From Vibrio superstes (GTDB taxonomy: Bacteria > Pseudomonadota > Gammaproteobacteria > Enterobacterales > Vibrionaceae), in the NCBI RefSeq assembly GCF_003569005.1, contig NZ_BCUR01000001.1:1307893-1371892 (forward strand): a stretch of 64,000 nucleotides of DNA, written 5' to 3'. The notes below the pieces were generated by a model that was not told the DNA's origin, did not search any database, and was given only the letters and a program-made list of their open reading frames with translations. The translations under genes and the position numbers were made by a program. Positions 18,364 through 27,152 of this stretch are shown piece after piece; position 1 is the first letter of the stretch; each line of letters starts with the position of its first letter.

Positions 18364-19434
18364 CTACGAATAAAGGTTCGAAAGAGGGTTGAAAGTAATG
18401 GCCTCTGTTAAATGATCAGGTGCAAAATGTGCGTAACGCATGGTCATTGTTATATCAGAATGACCAAGGATATCTCTGAGAACTAAAATGCTCCCACCGT
18501 TCATCATAAAGTGACTTGCAAATGTATGTCTCAATACATGGGTTGCTTGTCCTTTCGGGAGATCAAGACCTAGCTTGTTTTTTAGAATGTAACGAAAAGA
18601 GTGATAACAATCTTGTTCAAACAAACGTGCTGATGTTCCTTCACTTATCAGTTTATAGACCTCTTCTGAGATCGGGATGGAGCGATTTTTTTTGCTTTTG
18701 GTTTTGATTAAATTAACCCTGAAGGATTTTTTTCCGGATTTCTTATTCACAGCGGCTTTTAATTGAGAGCGTTCTAATTTTGCTGCTTCGTTCCATCGAG
18801 CACCGGTTGACCCGCATAGGGTCATAATTTTAAACATGTCTGCTTTTTTGTGTGCTTGTACATGTTCTATTAACTCTATTAATTGGTCGTTGGTGAGATA
18901 CCCCATCACGGTTTCGTGTTCTTTAAAGGGCTTAATCTTGTCTAAAGGGTTTGGTCCGTGCCATTCTTCAAGTTCAATTAATTTATTGAATATCCCTTTA
19001 AATCGACGTAATTCAGAGTTGAGCGTAGAAACGCTAGGTGCACCTTTATTCCAACGTCCTTCGGTAAAAAGGATCTCCCCGCGCTGGCGCTTTCCGCGAA
19101 AATCAGCAAATGTTTTAGCATTAAAGGCACTTGCAGTGGGGTTCCCCATAGCATGCGCCATCTTAATCATTTTGCTGTAAATCGGGCCCTCATTCTTGAG
19201 TGTTGAACCATACAAACTGTGCCATATATGAACAATCTCAACGAGTTTACGACGTTCAACTTTAACATCTAACGAGGTTTTTTCATTTGCTTGCTCAAGC
19301 AACTGCTTTTCGTATTGAACGGCCTCACCTTTGGTTGCAAAACGTTTCCTTACTCGTTTTTTATCTCGTCCATAAGGATATGCATCTAAAAGCCATGGCT
19401 TCTGCTTGTTATCTCCGACTTTTTTTATGGTCAT
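18364..19434 (-). CDS. P2/HP1-type tyrosine integrase
   Basis: 356 residues. The N-terminal arm-binding part begins KQKPWLLDAYPYGRDKKRVRKRF; residues about 70-170 form the core-binding domain. The catalytic Arg is in STGARWNEAAKLE, the HxLR box in THVLRHTFASH, then LGHSDITMTMRYAHF gives the last His and the Tyr nucleophile. This matches integrases of P2, HP1 and Vibrio K139-like elements. It is encoded toward guaC, ending 110 bases after the guaC stop, so guaC's downstream flank is probably the attachment region. The Cox-like gene follows on the same strand upstream. No other prophage genes are seen. Confidence 0.92.
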   Translation of the reverse strand: MTIKKVGDNKQKPWLLDAYPYGRDKKRVRKRFATKGEAVQYEKQLLEQANEKTSLDVKVERRKLVEIVHIWHSLYGSTLKNEGPIYSKMIKMAHAMGNPTASAFNAKTFADFRGKRQRGEILFTEGRWNKGAPSVSTLNSELRRFKGIFNKLIELEEWHGPNPLDKIKPFKEHETVMGYLTNDQLIELIEHVQAHKKADMFKIMTLCGSTGARWNEAAKLERSQLKAAVNKKSGKKSFRVNLIKTKSKKNRSIPISEEVYKLISEGTSARLFEQDCYHSFRYILKNKLGLDLPKGQATHVLRHTFASHFMMNGGSILVLRDILGHSDITMTMRYAHFAPDHLTEAITFNPLSNLYS

Positions 19435-19541
19435 AATTTATACCTACTTGTATTTCAAGTTTGAAATTTTGTATGTTAGCTAGAGCTCTCACTCTAAAAA
19501 CTGGAGTATTTTCAGAGTGAGATCTCTAGCTAATCAATGTC

Positions 19542-19847
19542 TTACAAGAAGGTAGTTTGATTGTGACCCAGCTTTTCTAATGCCTCCCTGGCTGCAAGCT
19601 CCCTCATTGCCACCATATTAACCAGGGGTTTCTCGCCTGGACGGTCCTTGGTTTTAATGATGATTTGCCCACGACGTGCATAATCTTTGACTGTGTTGAG
19701 GGGGATACCTGTATCTCGGCTGTATACCTCAAAGGTTACGAATGGGGCTGATGTAGTGACTAAATGGCATAGCATAGAAGGCTCCATTTTGTTTTGTTGA
19801 ATCGTCATTTGTGTAGAGTACCTCGGATCAATTTTCGGGAAAGTCAC
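19542..19847 (-). CDS. cox: Cox-family phage regulator/excisionase
   Basis: Up to 101 residues; Met21 or Met25 are plausible later starts. A small HTH-like region GIPLNTVKDYARRGQIIIKT is followed by PLVNMVAMRELAAREALEK, the signature of the P2/K139 Cox family. Cox proteins act as directionality factors for excision and repress the lysogenic promoter. It is paired with the P2-type integrase 107 bases away. Two TA palindromes lie directly upstream. Confidence 0.72.
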   Translation of the reverse strand: MTFPKIDPRYSTQMTIQQNKMEPSMLCHLVTTSAPFVTFEVYSRDTGIPLNTVKDYARRGQIIIKTKDRPGEKPLVNMVAMRELAAREALEKLGHNQTTFL

Positions 19848-19890
19848 AAAGCTGATTTGAAAGAAGCTTCTAGTGACGCCATAAAGAATT

Positions 19891-19932
19891 ACTATATATA
19901 GTCGCCATGGTTCATAATGATCCTATATATAG
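19891..19932. promoter_or_regulatory. Two TATA-type palindromes 31 bp apart upstream of cox
   Basis: ACTATATATAGT (19891-19902) and CTATATATAG (19923-19932) are perfect palindromes. They share a 10-bp core and are spaced 31 bp centre to centre, close to three helical turns. This is the expected position for an operator of a phage repressor or Cox. Confidence 0.55.
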
Positions 19933-21290
19933 TGTTTCAGTTGAGATTCGTTGCACTTCGTCTGTGCAGGAAGGATTAAATCACGGTCGCAAAAACGATT
20001 GGTGTTTGTTGTTAGATCTTACGAGTCGACTCGCAAATAAATAGTTTTTGAACCCAGTTATGGACGATTTTTAGGCAAAAATCTCCGACGGGTAGACTTC
20101 TCATACCAAGCTATCAGTAGGTAGGGTAATGTATATTTACCCTCTGAAACAATGACTTACACTCCGGGGTGGGTAAAGCAGGTTCACTTTTATCATCAAT
20201 CTGGCTTGAATTATCTATCTAGGATCTTGGTATTGACGACGTTACCGAGCAGCAAACCTAACGAAGCATTGGATAGTTGTGAATTTTGAACAGAAAACGT
20301 ACTACTTGAATGAAAGTATTGAACTTGAACTTGAACTTGGGAAAGGGAAAGGCCAGGTGCTGGGAACGCTAAAATTGCTTTTATCTAACGCTAAGAACAT
20401 ATTAGTTAGCGCTGAAAGAAGCTACTTGCGGGGGTCATACAAAGTCCTTTTCTATTGATTTGGCCTCTACTACGAATAGGGTTAGTTTGAATGGCCCTCG
20501 TTACTTCGCTAGTTATTACTATCATTAGCCAGAAATAAAACACGACACCGTTTTCTTTACCCACCCAGATACCTACTGAGCGGTAGGTGCAAGCTGAGCT
20601 AATTGGCTTGAGTAAGGTGAGAATAATGCTTTTCGCCACTCTACACTCTGTTTGGAATCAAGATGCTTTGGATAGAGAAATGTGCACTACCGCCGAATCA
20701 AGGTAACCCCAATGGTGGAAGTAAAGGTCAGTAGCTAAATGACGTAATACGTTGCCTCACTATATCTGCTAGGTGAGGATTAGCAGCCAATGATAATAAC
20801 TACTGATTGTGTGACTGGGATAGGGGCGAAAGCTTTACACACAGCGCAGGGCAGACCGAAATGCTAGTAGGAAAAAAGCAACGGATTGTGACCAAATTCG
20901 TGCCTAAATCGCAAGGAAAACACTTGTGATTGGGTAGGGGAAGGCGCAGCCGAAATGCAGTAAATTCCTCCAAGTTAGGTAAGTGACCTAGAGGCAAATG
21001 GAGCAGTGAAATTGAGGTGCGACTTATTGGTTTTTTAGCTTCGATGGTAGATCGTCGATGGTTTTGCTTTCAAGACTAACTCAGACATACGCCCAAAGGG
21101 CCTGAAAGGGATAATATTGACTGTTACCCTGTAGCCACGATTTTTCTGAGGCATTGCCACAGGTCAAGATCTGAGTTGATCTTTAGCTGCGTTCCAGTAT
21201 GAGTCTCAGGCAGGAGAAAGACTTCCGAAAATGGCCACCTTTTGTCTTTAAAATACTAATGAGAGACCGTTTATGCATGATGTGAGTCGC
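19933..21290. other. 1.35 kb gene-poor stretch in the island
   Basis: No frame longer than about 80 codons and none with a recognisable protein. It contains a TTGAAC triplicate (20319-20336), a GCCTAAATCGCAAG segment (20903-20916) that recurs near 24935, and several A/G-rich stretches. Deleted prophage material seems likely. Confidence 0.45.
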
Positions 21291-21293
21291 CTT

Positions 21294-21310
21294 GGGACAA
21301 CAGCGCCTTA
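21294..21310. repeat. Dispersed 17-bp repeat, copy 1
   Basis: GGGACAACAGCGCCTTA, overlapping the stop codon of the GIY-YIG-like gene. It is identical to the copy at 21993-22009. Confidence 0.6.
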
Positions 21311-21877
21311 GAGGTAAAGTAACCGAGGCAGACCCCAAAGTATCTCATTGCATTTATTTTCCACAATAATGGTATCTTCAAAATCTTTCTTTTTTGAAAG
21401 GAACATCCCTTTGTCAGGGATAGTCGATATGGGTGGCAATTGTTGATACAAAACGTTCATCACTGCTGATTCAACGCGTTCATGAATTCTTTTTTCATCA
21501 CCTAAATCGACAACGAATAATCTGAAGTTAGCTAGCTGATCATTAATCAGTGGGCTTAGGTCCGAACGACGCCTCTCATATTCGTCTCTATGATTACGTG
21601 CATAATCCCAACCATGCCAATGTTCATTTCGGATTCCATTTTTGATTGAGAGCATATCAAGCACATTGTACTCGCCGTTCAAGTAAGAACGGGAGTGTTC
21701 TTTGAATCGTGCTTTGAATAAACGCCGTGTTATTCCTGCTGCATAAATAAGGTAGCCGCCAGAGAACTCAAAGGTTTGAAGGTAGACCCCTTTTTGTTCT
21801 GGAAGAGGGGCCAATTTATTCGTTTCTTCAAAACCGGGCCAACTATAGGGCCCAGTCCAATTCAAAGGCTTAATCAT
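21308..21877 (-). CDS. GIY-YIG-like nuclease-domain protein (diverged)
   Basis: 189 residues. KGVYLQTFEFSGGYLIYAAG is a diverged GIY...YIG pair, followed by TRRLFKARFKEH with the expected Arg and His. A Glu lies in HERVESAVMNVLY. These positions match the compact GIY-YIG nuclease fold, but the YIG triplet reads YAA, so activity is uncertain. It stands alone, bracketed by two identical 17-bp repeats at its stop and 116 bases before its start. It may be a defence or homing-type gene. Confidence 0.6.
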   Translation of the reverse strand: MIKPLNWTGPYSWPGFEETNKLAPLPEQKGVYLQTFEFSGGYLIYAAGITRRLFKARFKEHSRSYLNGEYNVLDMLSIKNGIRNEHWHGWDYARNHRDEYERRRSDLSPLINDQLANFRLFVVDLGDEKRIHERVESAVMNVLYQQLPPISTIPDKGMFLSKKKDFEDTIIVENKCNEILWGLPRLLYL

Positions 21878-22176
21878 ACAGTGCTTTACTTCGCCGAAAA
21901 TAACTACAGTTTATGTTAGAAGTTATCTATTTAGAAATCATCCCTCATGTATGCCGCAAGTAAGCATCGAGCTATATGTATTGGGTTACTACGGGACAAC
22001 AGCGCCTTAATGCTGCTGCTCTAAAACCCTTATTCCCTTTTCTGAGCTAACGCACTTATCTGTGTGAACACCAAGCACTTAGTAAGGCCAACCTGCGCTC
22101 TAAGATAACCTCAGTTGAAGCAAGTCCTTTGGTGAATCGCAGCACCAACTCCATAAATGTGCGGCTCATAGAAATC
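21878..22176. other. Intergenic stretch between the two GIY-YIG genes
   Basis: Contains repeat copy 2 (21993-22009). I see no gene or clear promoter. Confidence 0.4.
21993..22009. repeat. Dispersed 17-bp repeat, copy 2
   Basis: GGGACAACAGCGCCTTA, 17 of 17 identical to copy 1, between the two GIY-YIG genes. Confidence 0.6.
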
Positions 22177-23550
22177 TTACCAACGCGAGCACCATTCTGA
22201 AATATCTTTATCTATAAGATCCATGTTCGGTTCAAAACCGTATTTCATACAGTGTTCTTTATATTGCAATCTAAGATGATTGGATGTCTCTAGTTTAAAT
22301 ACCTCTTCCAACTCAGCGACTCTTTCATTTCTTGGATTTGGCTTAACAAACAATGAGGCCAAGGACTTTAAGAATAAGTTGGATTTGAGTTGACGAACTT
22401 CATTTATGAGATCTTTCCCACTTATTCCTACCACTGATTCAGCATGACGCATAGCCACTTCAACATGAGTTGGCTCACGCTCAATCCATATCTGCCTAGC
22501 AACAACAGCTCTTTTTCGCATAGCCTCGGCCTGCCGTTTGTCACTTGGACGATAGTCTAACGCATGATCCGAGCTCACCTTTGATGGTACGTCCATATTC
22601 TCCGAACTAAAATAAGTGGAAGCCACTTCCATCACAGCTCTATTAACCGCATCGTCAAAAACAGTTCTTAAAAGTTCATATAGAACCTTGTGTTCGTTTT
22701 CCTTACCATAGGCCAAGTTAGATAAGCTGACTGAAAACGGTGTATTATCCCACAGTCCTCGCTCATACTTGATCCGCTTTTCACCATAAGCGTATTTCGC
22801 TGACACCTCTTTCTTGACATCATTCAATAGCTGAGCGTAGCCATCGTACCAAGCAGCGATAATGACTCTCTTACGTTGATTTTCTCGCTCTCGTGCCTGC
22901 ATTTTCTCAGCTAACGCCTGATCTTTTCGCTTCTTTTCAAGGAACCACTCTAGCTTTTCTCCCTCAAGACCTTGGCCATTTTCTGTCTTATTAAAGCCAC
23001 TTTCACAAGAATCAAACTTACCGATGTATTTCTCTTCCAAGGCATCTAACTCATGCGGTTGGCACAACTCCAGAACCTCAAATTGGAAGAGCTTCGGCTT
23101 GTGAATTCGCCAAGCACGCTGTAGCTTGTCATTGTGATGTTTTTGGTGAGATAGATCGTAAAAGTGCTTACGCCAACGTCGGCCAATATTTTTCGCCTGA
23201 CCTATGTAGGACTCACCCGATTTGATCTGATAGATTCGATAAATGCCGCAAAACCCCTGAGTAGAGTCGATAGCTCTTTCTTTGTCTTTGCGAGGTTTAA
23301 GCGGAGTCGGCATACGTTTTTTCTTCAAACGAAGCCATGCAGCTTCATTAACGTCCTCTACCTCGACGAGCTCAGGCTCTACCGCTTCAGGCTCGATAGA
23401 AACCAATGCAGTTCTTTCAAGTGCTACACCCGAAATTACTTCTACATCTTCAGCATCATAATCGTCAGCTGTCAGCGAGGCATGTGTTGGCTCATACTGA
23501 ATTTCTGAGCACAAATATTCATTGCTTTTTGAACTCACGCACAACTCCAT
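22177..23550 (-). CDS. GIY-YIG endonuclease-domain protein
   Basis: 457 residues. The N-terminal 95 residues are acidic and poor in order. A textbook GIY-YIG domain spans about 100-190: GIY at 102-104, YIG at 115-117, then NIGRRWRKHF (Arg and His), the Glu in DALEEKYIG and the terminal Asn in SGFNKTENG. The remaining 260 residues are helical and charged, with no family I recognise. They may be a DNA-recognition or partner domain. Such nucleases cut one DNA strand or both. It is a monocistronic island gene, possibly defensive or homing. Confidence 0.78.
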   Translation of the reverse strand: MELCVSSKSNEYLCSEIQYEPTHASLTADDYDAEDVEVISGVALERTALVSIEPEAVEPELVEVEDVNEAAWLRLKKKRMPTPLKPRKDKERAIDSTQGFCGIYRIYQIKSGESYIGQAKNIGRRWRKHFYDLSHQKHHNDKLQRAWRIHKPKLFQFEVLELCQPHELDALEEKYIGKFDSCESGFNKTENGQGLEGEKLEWFLEKKRKDQALAEKMQARERENQRKRVIIAAWYDGYAQLLNDVKKEVSAKYAYGEKRIKYERGLWDNTPFSVSLSNLAYGKENEHKVLYELLRTVFDDAVNRAVMEVASTYFSSENMDVPSKVSSDHALDYRPSDKRQAEAMRKRAVVARQIWIEREPTHVEVAMRHAESVVGISGKDLINEVRQLKSNLFLKSLASLFVKPNPRNERVAELEEVFKLETSNHLRLQYKEHCMKYGFEPNMDLIDKDISEWCSRW

Positions 23551-23747
23551 TTGGCGAGGTTAACCACATGTAAAATAGAACCTTTTTCTTCTATTATTTA
23601 ACTTTTAGCAAAGCTTGGACGCTAATGTTTTCCTTAGATTAGTCTGCACCTGAAAGAACATCAACATTTTTCGATTCTACGATTTTTGAGATCAATTCAT
23701 CACTGAATCCATCATCAAATTTACTTACCAAAGCTCGATTTGAAAAG

Positions 23748-23764
23748 GGACAAAAGCGATTTAT
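23748..23764. repeat. Dispersed 17-bp repeat, diverged copy
   Basis: GGGACAAAAGCGATTTA, matching the consensus GGGACAAmAGCGCCTTA at 14 of 17 or better, just before the gene at 23859. Confidence 0.4.
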
Positions 23765-23858
23765 GAATATCTCATTAAAATGTACCCAAGCTGGATCGGC
23801 ATGAATAGGGTTGATAAAGTAAAGGATACTATCCGGAAGTGATTTAGCGGTTGAGACG

Positions 23859-24389
23859 ATGCGATTTTTTACCAAAAATAGAAGTTCAAAGAAAAGAATT
23901 ATAGAAGAGTGGGTATATGAACGCGTTGCTGATGAGCTTGAAATGGGTGAAATCAGAAAAGGGCTATGGACGAAAGCGAGAGGAATGTCTGATGGTGATG
24001 CGAACAAGTGTGAGAGTATTTATATTCAATTAAGGGCAGAGTCAATAGTTGACGAAGCAAAGATCATTCATGAAGCCGATGAAACCCAAATTAAAGAGCT
24101 CAAAATAAAACTAAAGGAGATGGAAAAGAAAGCAACAGCCCAACTAAGCAATAGTGAACCTAATTCATTGAGAAATAAGAATCCGGAAACACATGATAAT
24201 TTAGAGCTACCCGATGATATGCCGAGTTATCTTAAGCCTCGAAATGCTACTAGCAAGGGTATACCTAAAAACGAAAATAAATATGAACAGTTGCAGGCGA
24301 TGAATCTTCATGATGAGCAAAAAGAGGGCGACCTAGCAGAGAAGCAAAGTAAATCTCGATTTCTCGGGCGTATTCTCCCTCCACGCTAA
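23859..24389 (+). CDS. Charged coiled-coil protein, unknown
   Basis: 176 residues. The N-terminal RRIIEEWVYERVADELEMGEIRKGLWTKA region reads as an amphipathic helical domain in real protein composition. A coiled coil (about 70-100) follows, then a low-complexity polar tail ending in RFLGRILPPR. A minus-strand frame (23639-24007) overlaps its 5' end; I prefer the plus strand on composition. No function is recognised. Confidence 0.6.
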   Translation: MRFFTKNRSSKKRIIEEWVYERVADELEMGEIRKGLWTKARGMSDGDANKCESIYIQLRAESIVDEAKIIHEADETQIKELKIKLKEMEKKATAQLSNSEPNSLRNKNPETHDNLELPDDMPSYLKPRNATSKGIPKNENKYEQLQAMNLHDEQKEGDLAEKQSKSRFLGRILPPR

Positions 24390-24500
24390 GTAGCCTTGAT
24401 TTATTCATTGCGGGTGAAGACTCGCTCAATTCAAAAGAGGCCCAGCGTATCTCTTATACAGGTATACACTCAGAAGTAGACTTTAAAGGCACAGTGCATC

Positions 24501-24517
24501 GGGACAAAAGCGAGTTG
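24501..24517. repeat. Dispersed 17-bp repeat, diverged copy
   Basis: GGGACAAAAGCGAGTTG, 60 bases before the small gene at 24561. Confidence 0.4.
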
Positions 24518-24560
24518 AATAACGCTATGTTTTTATCAATATAGATATTTAGGTTCTTGC

Positions 24561-24884
24561 ATGGAAAGAAAGTTTGAAAGTGTTAGGTTGCCACCGGGAG
24601 TACGCAAAGGGATACCCAAGGTATATTTATTTCAGGGAAAATCTGGTAAATGGGTACTCCGAACACGCAGTCATATCATTCATAAATTTTTCAGTCAGGA
24701 AGATGCAGAGAGTTGGTGGAACCGCTTGTGTGACCATCGTGGAAGCCCACTGAAGAAAATTAACTACTTTGCACCCACCGCAAAAGCTAGAAGCGTAGAC
24801 ATAGGGCCGGCAGTAGGAGTTAGTAAAGAGAAAGTAGAAAAGCTGGCTAGAGATGCTGTAACCAGTGGTTATGAACCTAAATAG
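24561..24884 (+). CDS. Small basic protein, unknown
   Basis: 107 residues, rich in Lys and Arg. The segment YLFQGKSGKWVLRTRSHIIH with FFSQEDAESWWNRL looks like a small beta-alpha DNA- or RNA-binding fold, but I cannot name a family. It is flanked by dispersed repeat copies on both sides and converges with the KAP gene. Confidence 0.5.
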   Translation: MERKFESVRLPPGVRKGIPKVYLFQGKSGKWVLRTRSHIIHKFFSQEDAESWWNRLCDHRGSPLKKINYFAPTAKARSVDIGPAVGVSKEKVEKLARDAVTSGYEPK

Positions 24885-24911
24885 CTAATGAATCCATATC
24901 ATTCCTCCCTT

Positions 24912-24928
24912 GGGACAAAAGCGCCTTA
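24912..24928. repeat. Dispersed 17-bp repeat, copy with one mismatch
   Basis: GGGACAAAAGCGCCTTA between two convergent genes. A few bases later GCCTAAATCGCAAG repeats a segment also found near 20903. Confidence 0.55.
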
Positions 24929-24959
24929 GATACCGGCCTAAATCGCAAGTTTATCTTAT

Positions 24960-26312
24960 TTACATGAGATTAAGGGTTTGAATTGCCTCTACTGTCATTT
25001 TCGAACGGTCCCCTTTTTGGGGAGGAAAACCTGCTCCTCGAAAGTAGGTTTTTATTAATTGATTCCATTCCGAGTCGTGATAATCATCACTTGGCTTAAA
25101 AAGGTCAGAGTTGTACCAACATTCTTGAGCAATCATTGTGAGAATAACTTGGTGGTGTTCGGCATCAAGAGCTCCTTCGTACATATGGACTATTTGGTGC
25201 TCCCCAAGATATTCTGCAATTTGTTTAGCATCAGCTCTAGATTGCGTTAATGAACTAGCTATCTGTTTATTAAAGCAAAAAAGGACAACACCAAATAGTC
25301 TGAGTAACCTACAACCAAAAACAATATTGGTGCCCAATGCTTTTTCACCTGACAATTGCTGATAAATTTCAATGTAGCGAACTAAGGTCTCGACTTCTCG
25401 TAAAGATAAATGCTGAACTTTTATTATGTGGCTGATAAAAGAAAACTCGGCGTTTTCAGTTAAGTTTAGTGTTCCCAAAATCGGACTTTGCCTCACGAGG
25501 TTTCGGTAGTGGTGAACAGAAACTAGAGAATTGGTATAGCTAGTTGATTCAGAGAAGGAGTTCGGTAGGATAAAGGTAAATTTAAGAAATTTGTCTAAAT
25601 ATTGCTGAGCATTAACACTGTCTCCATATCTATGATTAATTGATGCTTTTAGTTGATTGGTATTGGTAGCTAGTACAAATTGAACCCCTTTGACTGAGAA
25701 CGTGTGTTTAATCACCTCAAGTAAACTGACAGCAAAATCTGGTCGACATCGGTCGAGTTCATCGATGAAAATTATAATTGGCTTCTCTTTTGTCAGGTCA
25801 GCCATCGTTTTTTGTAAAGTTTCTAAGCTTTCATTGGCCTTAATATGGTCTTTTAAAAGCGACTCGACTGATGAATCTATAGTTTTGTCTGCTATTTGCT
25901 GAATTTCTTTATCAAATCCCTCAAAAACTGTATCAGTATCTTGTTTTAGAACGTGGGCAACGCCCGCTTTCGCCAAAGTTTTTAGACTATACCTAACAGT
26001 AGGTAAAATTTTCTGAACAAAGATTTCTCGCTGCTCACCATCGGGGAGAATTTTCAAAATTTCAGCCAATATTGTTAGCAAAGGCTCATCTGCATGGTCA
26101 GCTTGAAATGCATCGACATAAATCAAATGATGCGTGTCTTTTTCCATTATTAGGTTGACCAGTTTGAGGCAAAATTCGGTTTTCCCCGTTCCCCATCCAC
26201 CATCTATTACCATAGGAGAAACATCTATTGGGGATTCAAGTAACAAAGATACTTTTTCTGCTACAGATTTTCGTTTGAAGTCGTCGCGTTCGGCAAAAGT
26301 TATATTTTTCAT
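24960..26312 (-). CDS. KAP-family P-loop NTPase
   Basis: 450 residues. Walker A GGWGTGKT (38-45) and Walker B IIIFIDELDRCRPDFAVSLLEVIKH (about 174-198) carry the extended KAP signature, followed by FVLATNTNQL sensor 1. KAP NTPases often have membrane segments inserted between the Walker motifs; none is obvious here, so this is a soluble form. KAP proteins occur in phage-defence loci. It lies 58 bases downstream of the small recombinase gene on the same strand, possibly in one transcript. Confidence 0.85.
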   Translation of the reverse strand: MKNITFAERDDFKRKSVAEKVSLLLESPIDVSPMVIDGGWGTGKTEFCLKLVNLIMEKDTHHLIYVDAFQADHADEPLLTILAEILKILPDGEQREIFVQKILPTVRYSLKTLAKAGVAHVLKQDTDTVFEGFDKEIQQIADKTIDSSVESLLKDHIKANESLETLQKTMADLTKEKPIIIFIDELDRCRPDFAVSLLEVIKHTFSVKGVQFVLATNTNQLKASINHRYGDSVNAQQYLDKFLKFTFILPNSFSESTSYTNSLVSVHHYRNLVRQSPILGTLNLTENAEFSFISHIIKVQHLSLREVETLVRYIEIYQQLSGEKALGTNIVFGCRLLRLFGVVLFCFNKQIASSLTQSRADAKQIAEYLGEHQIVHMYEGALDAEHHQVILTMIAQECWYNSDLFKPSDDYHDSEWNQLIKTYFRGAGFPPQKGDRSKMTVEAIQTLNLM

Positions 26313-26370
26313 TTACTCAAGATCTCATAACAAAGTGGTTTTCATGTTTAGGGCATTGCATGATGGTTCC

Positions 26371-26967
26371 TTAAGTCTCACAACTCTCTGAAATCCTTAG
26401 CGCATCTTCTATTTCGACACCAAGGTATTCAATCGTCCTTTCTAACTTAGCATGACCAAGAAGCAGCTGGATAGCGCGTAAGTTCTTGGTTTTGGCATAG
26501 ATCAAAGAAGCCTTAGTTCGACGTAAAGAATGAGTACCGTATTGCGTTTTATCTAGTCCAATTTCAGTCACCCAGCGATTAACCAAGGTGGTGTAGTAAT
26601 GGTATGAGATGGGTTGCCCTTCACGTCGTGGGCTTGGGAATAGATAGTCAGTCGGCGAGAGTGAATTCTGGATGATCCACTGTGACAAGGTTTGTTGAGT
26701 CTTGGGTGTGATCTCAAAGTGTACTTCCTGCTGAGTTTTCTGCTGTTTAACGATGGTTCTCGACATTACACAGCCACTGCGACTGACATCTTGGACTTTC
26801 AGATTCCGCAAATCACACGACCTTAACTTACAGTCGATGGCTAAATTGAACAGCGCCAACTCAAAGAGGCGTTCTTCAAGCTCAAGCCGAATACGGATAC
26901 GCCAGATATCTTCCAGTTTGAAAGCCTTTTTCTGTCCAACTCGTTTACCTTTATTCCATGCCACCAT
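26371..26967 (-). CDS. Short tyrosine recombinase (catalytic domain only)
   Basis: 198 residues, lacking an N-terminal core-binding domain. Catalytic residues: Arg in KLRSCDLRNLK, HxxR in GTHSLRRTKASL, His and Tyr in LLLGHAKLERTIEYLGV. Such small integrases of FimB/FimE-like size either invert or excise short DNA segments or are truncated integrases. It is divergent from hsdM across a 185-base region with an inverted repeat. Type I RM loci are often phase-varied by nearby recombinases, but I see no inverted hsdS copy in this window. Confidence 0.8.
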   Translation of the reverse strand: MVAWNKGKRVGQKKAFKLEDIWRIRIRLELEERLFELALFNLAIDCKLRSCDLRNLKVQDVSRSGCVMSRTIVKQQKTQQEVHFEITPKTQQTLSQWIIQNSLSPTDYLFPSPRREGQPISYHYYTTLVNRWVTEIGLDKTQYGTHSLRRTKASLIYAKTKNLRAIQLLLGHAKLERTIEYLGVEIEDALRISESCET

Positions 26968-27082
26968 AATGAACTCCGCAACAAATAGATTGTGAATTAA
27001 CCTCCAAAGTTTGGTGCATATATGGGGTTAAAGGGCTTATCAGTTTATGCCATTCATCAAAAAACTCGCATTCATAGTGAAC

Positions 27083-27114
27083 TAACACCCCGTTTTATGT
27101 CTCTTAGGGTGTTA
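27083..27114. promoter_or_regulatory. Inverted repeat in the hsdM upstream region
   Basis: TAACACCC and GGGTGTTA (8-bp arms, 16-base spacer) lie 38 bases before hsdM, between the divergent recombinase and RM genes. This is a plausible operator. Confidence 0.45.
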
Positions 27115-27152
27115 TTATGTAACAAGTTTTTTGACCCATAGAGTTTCTCAAC

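Noticed and set aside
19907..20044. 45-codon frame divergent from cox
   Set aside because: It overlaps the second operator-like palindrome and has no ribosome binding site; too weak to list as a gene.
23639..24007. 122-codon minus-strand frame
   Set aside because: It overlaps the plus-strand gene at 23859, whose composition is more protein-like; the N-terminal half is Ser/Ile-rich shadow sequence.
21294..24928. Integron attC sites as explanation of the 17-bp repeats
   Set aside because: No GTTRRRY/RYYYAAC core pairs or long imperfect palindromes surround the copies.
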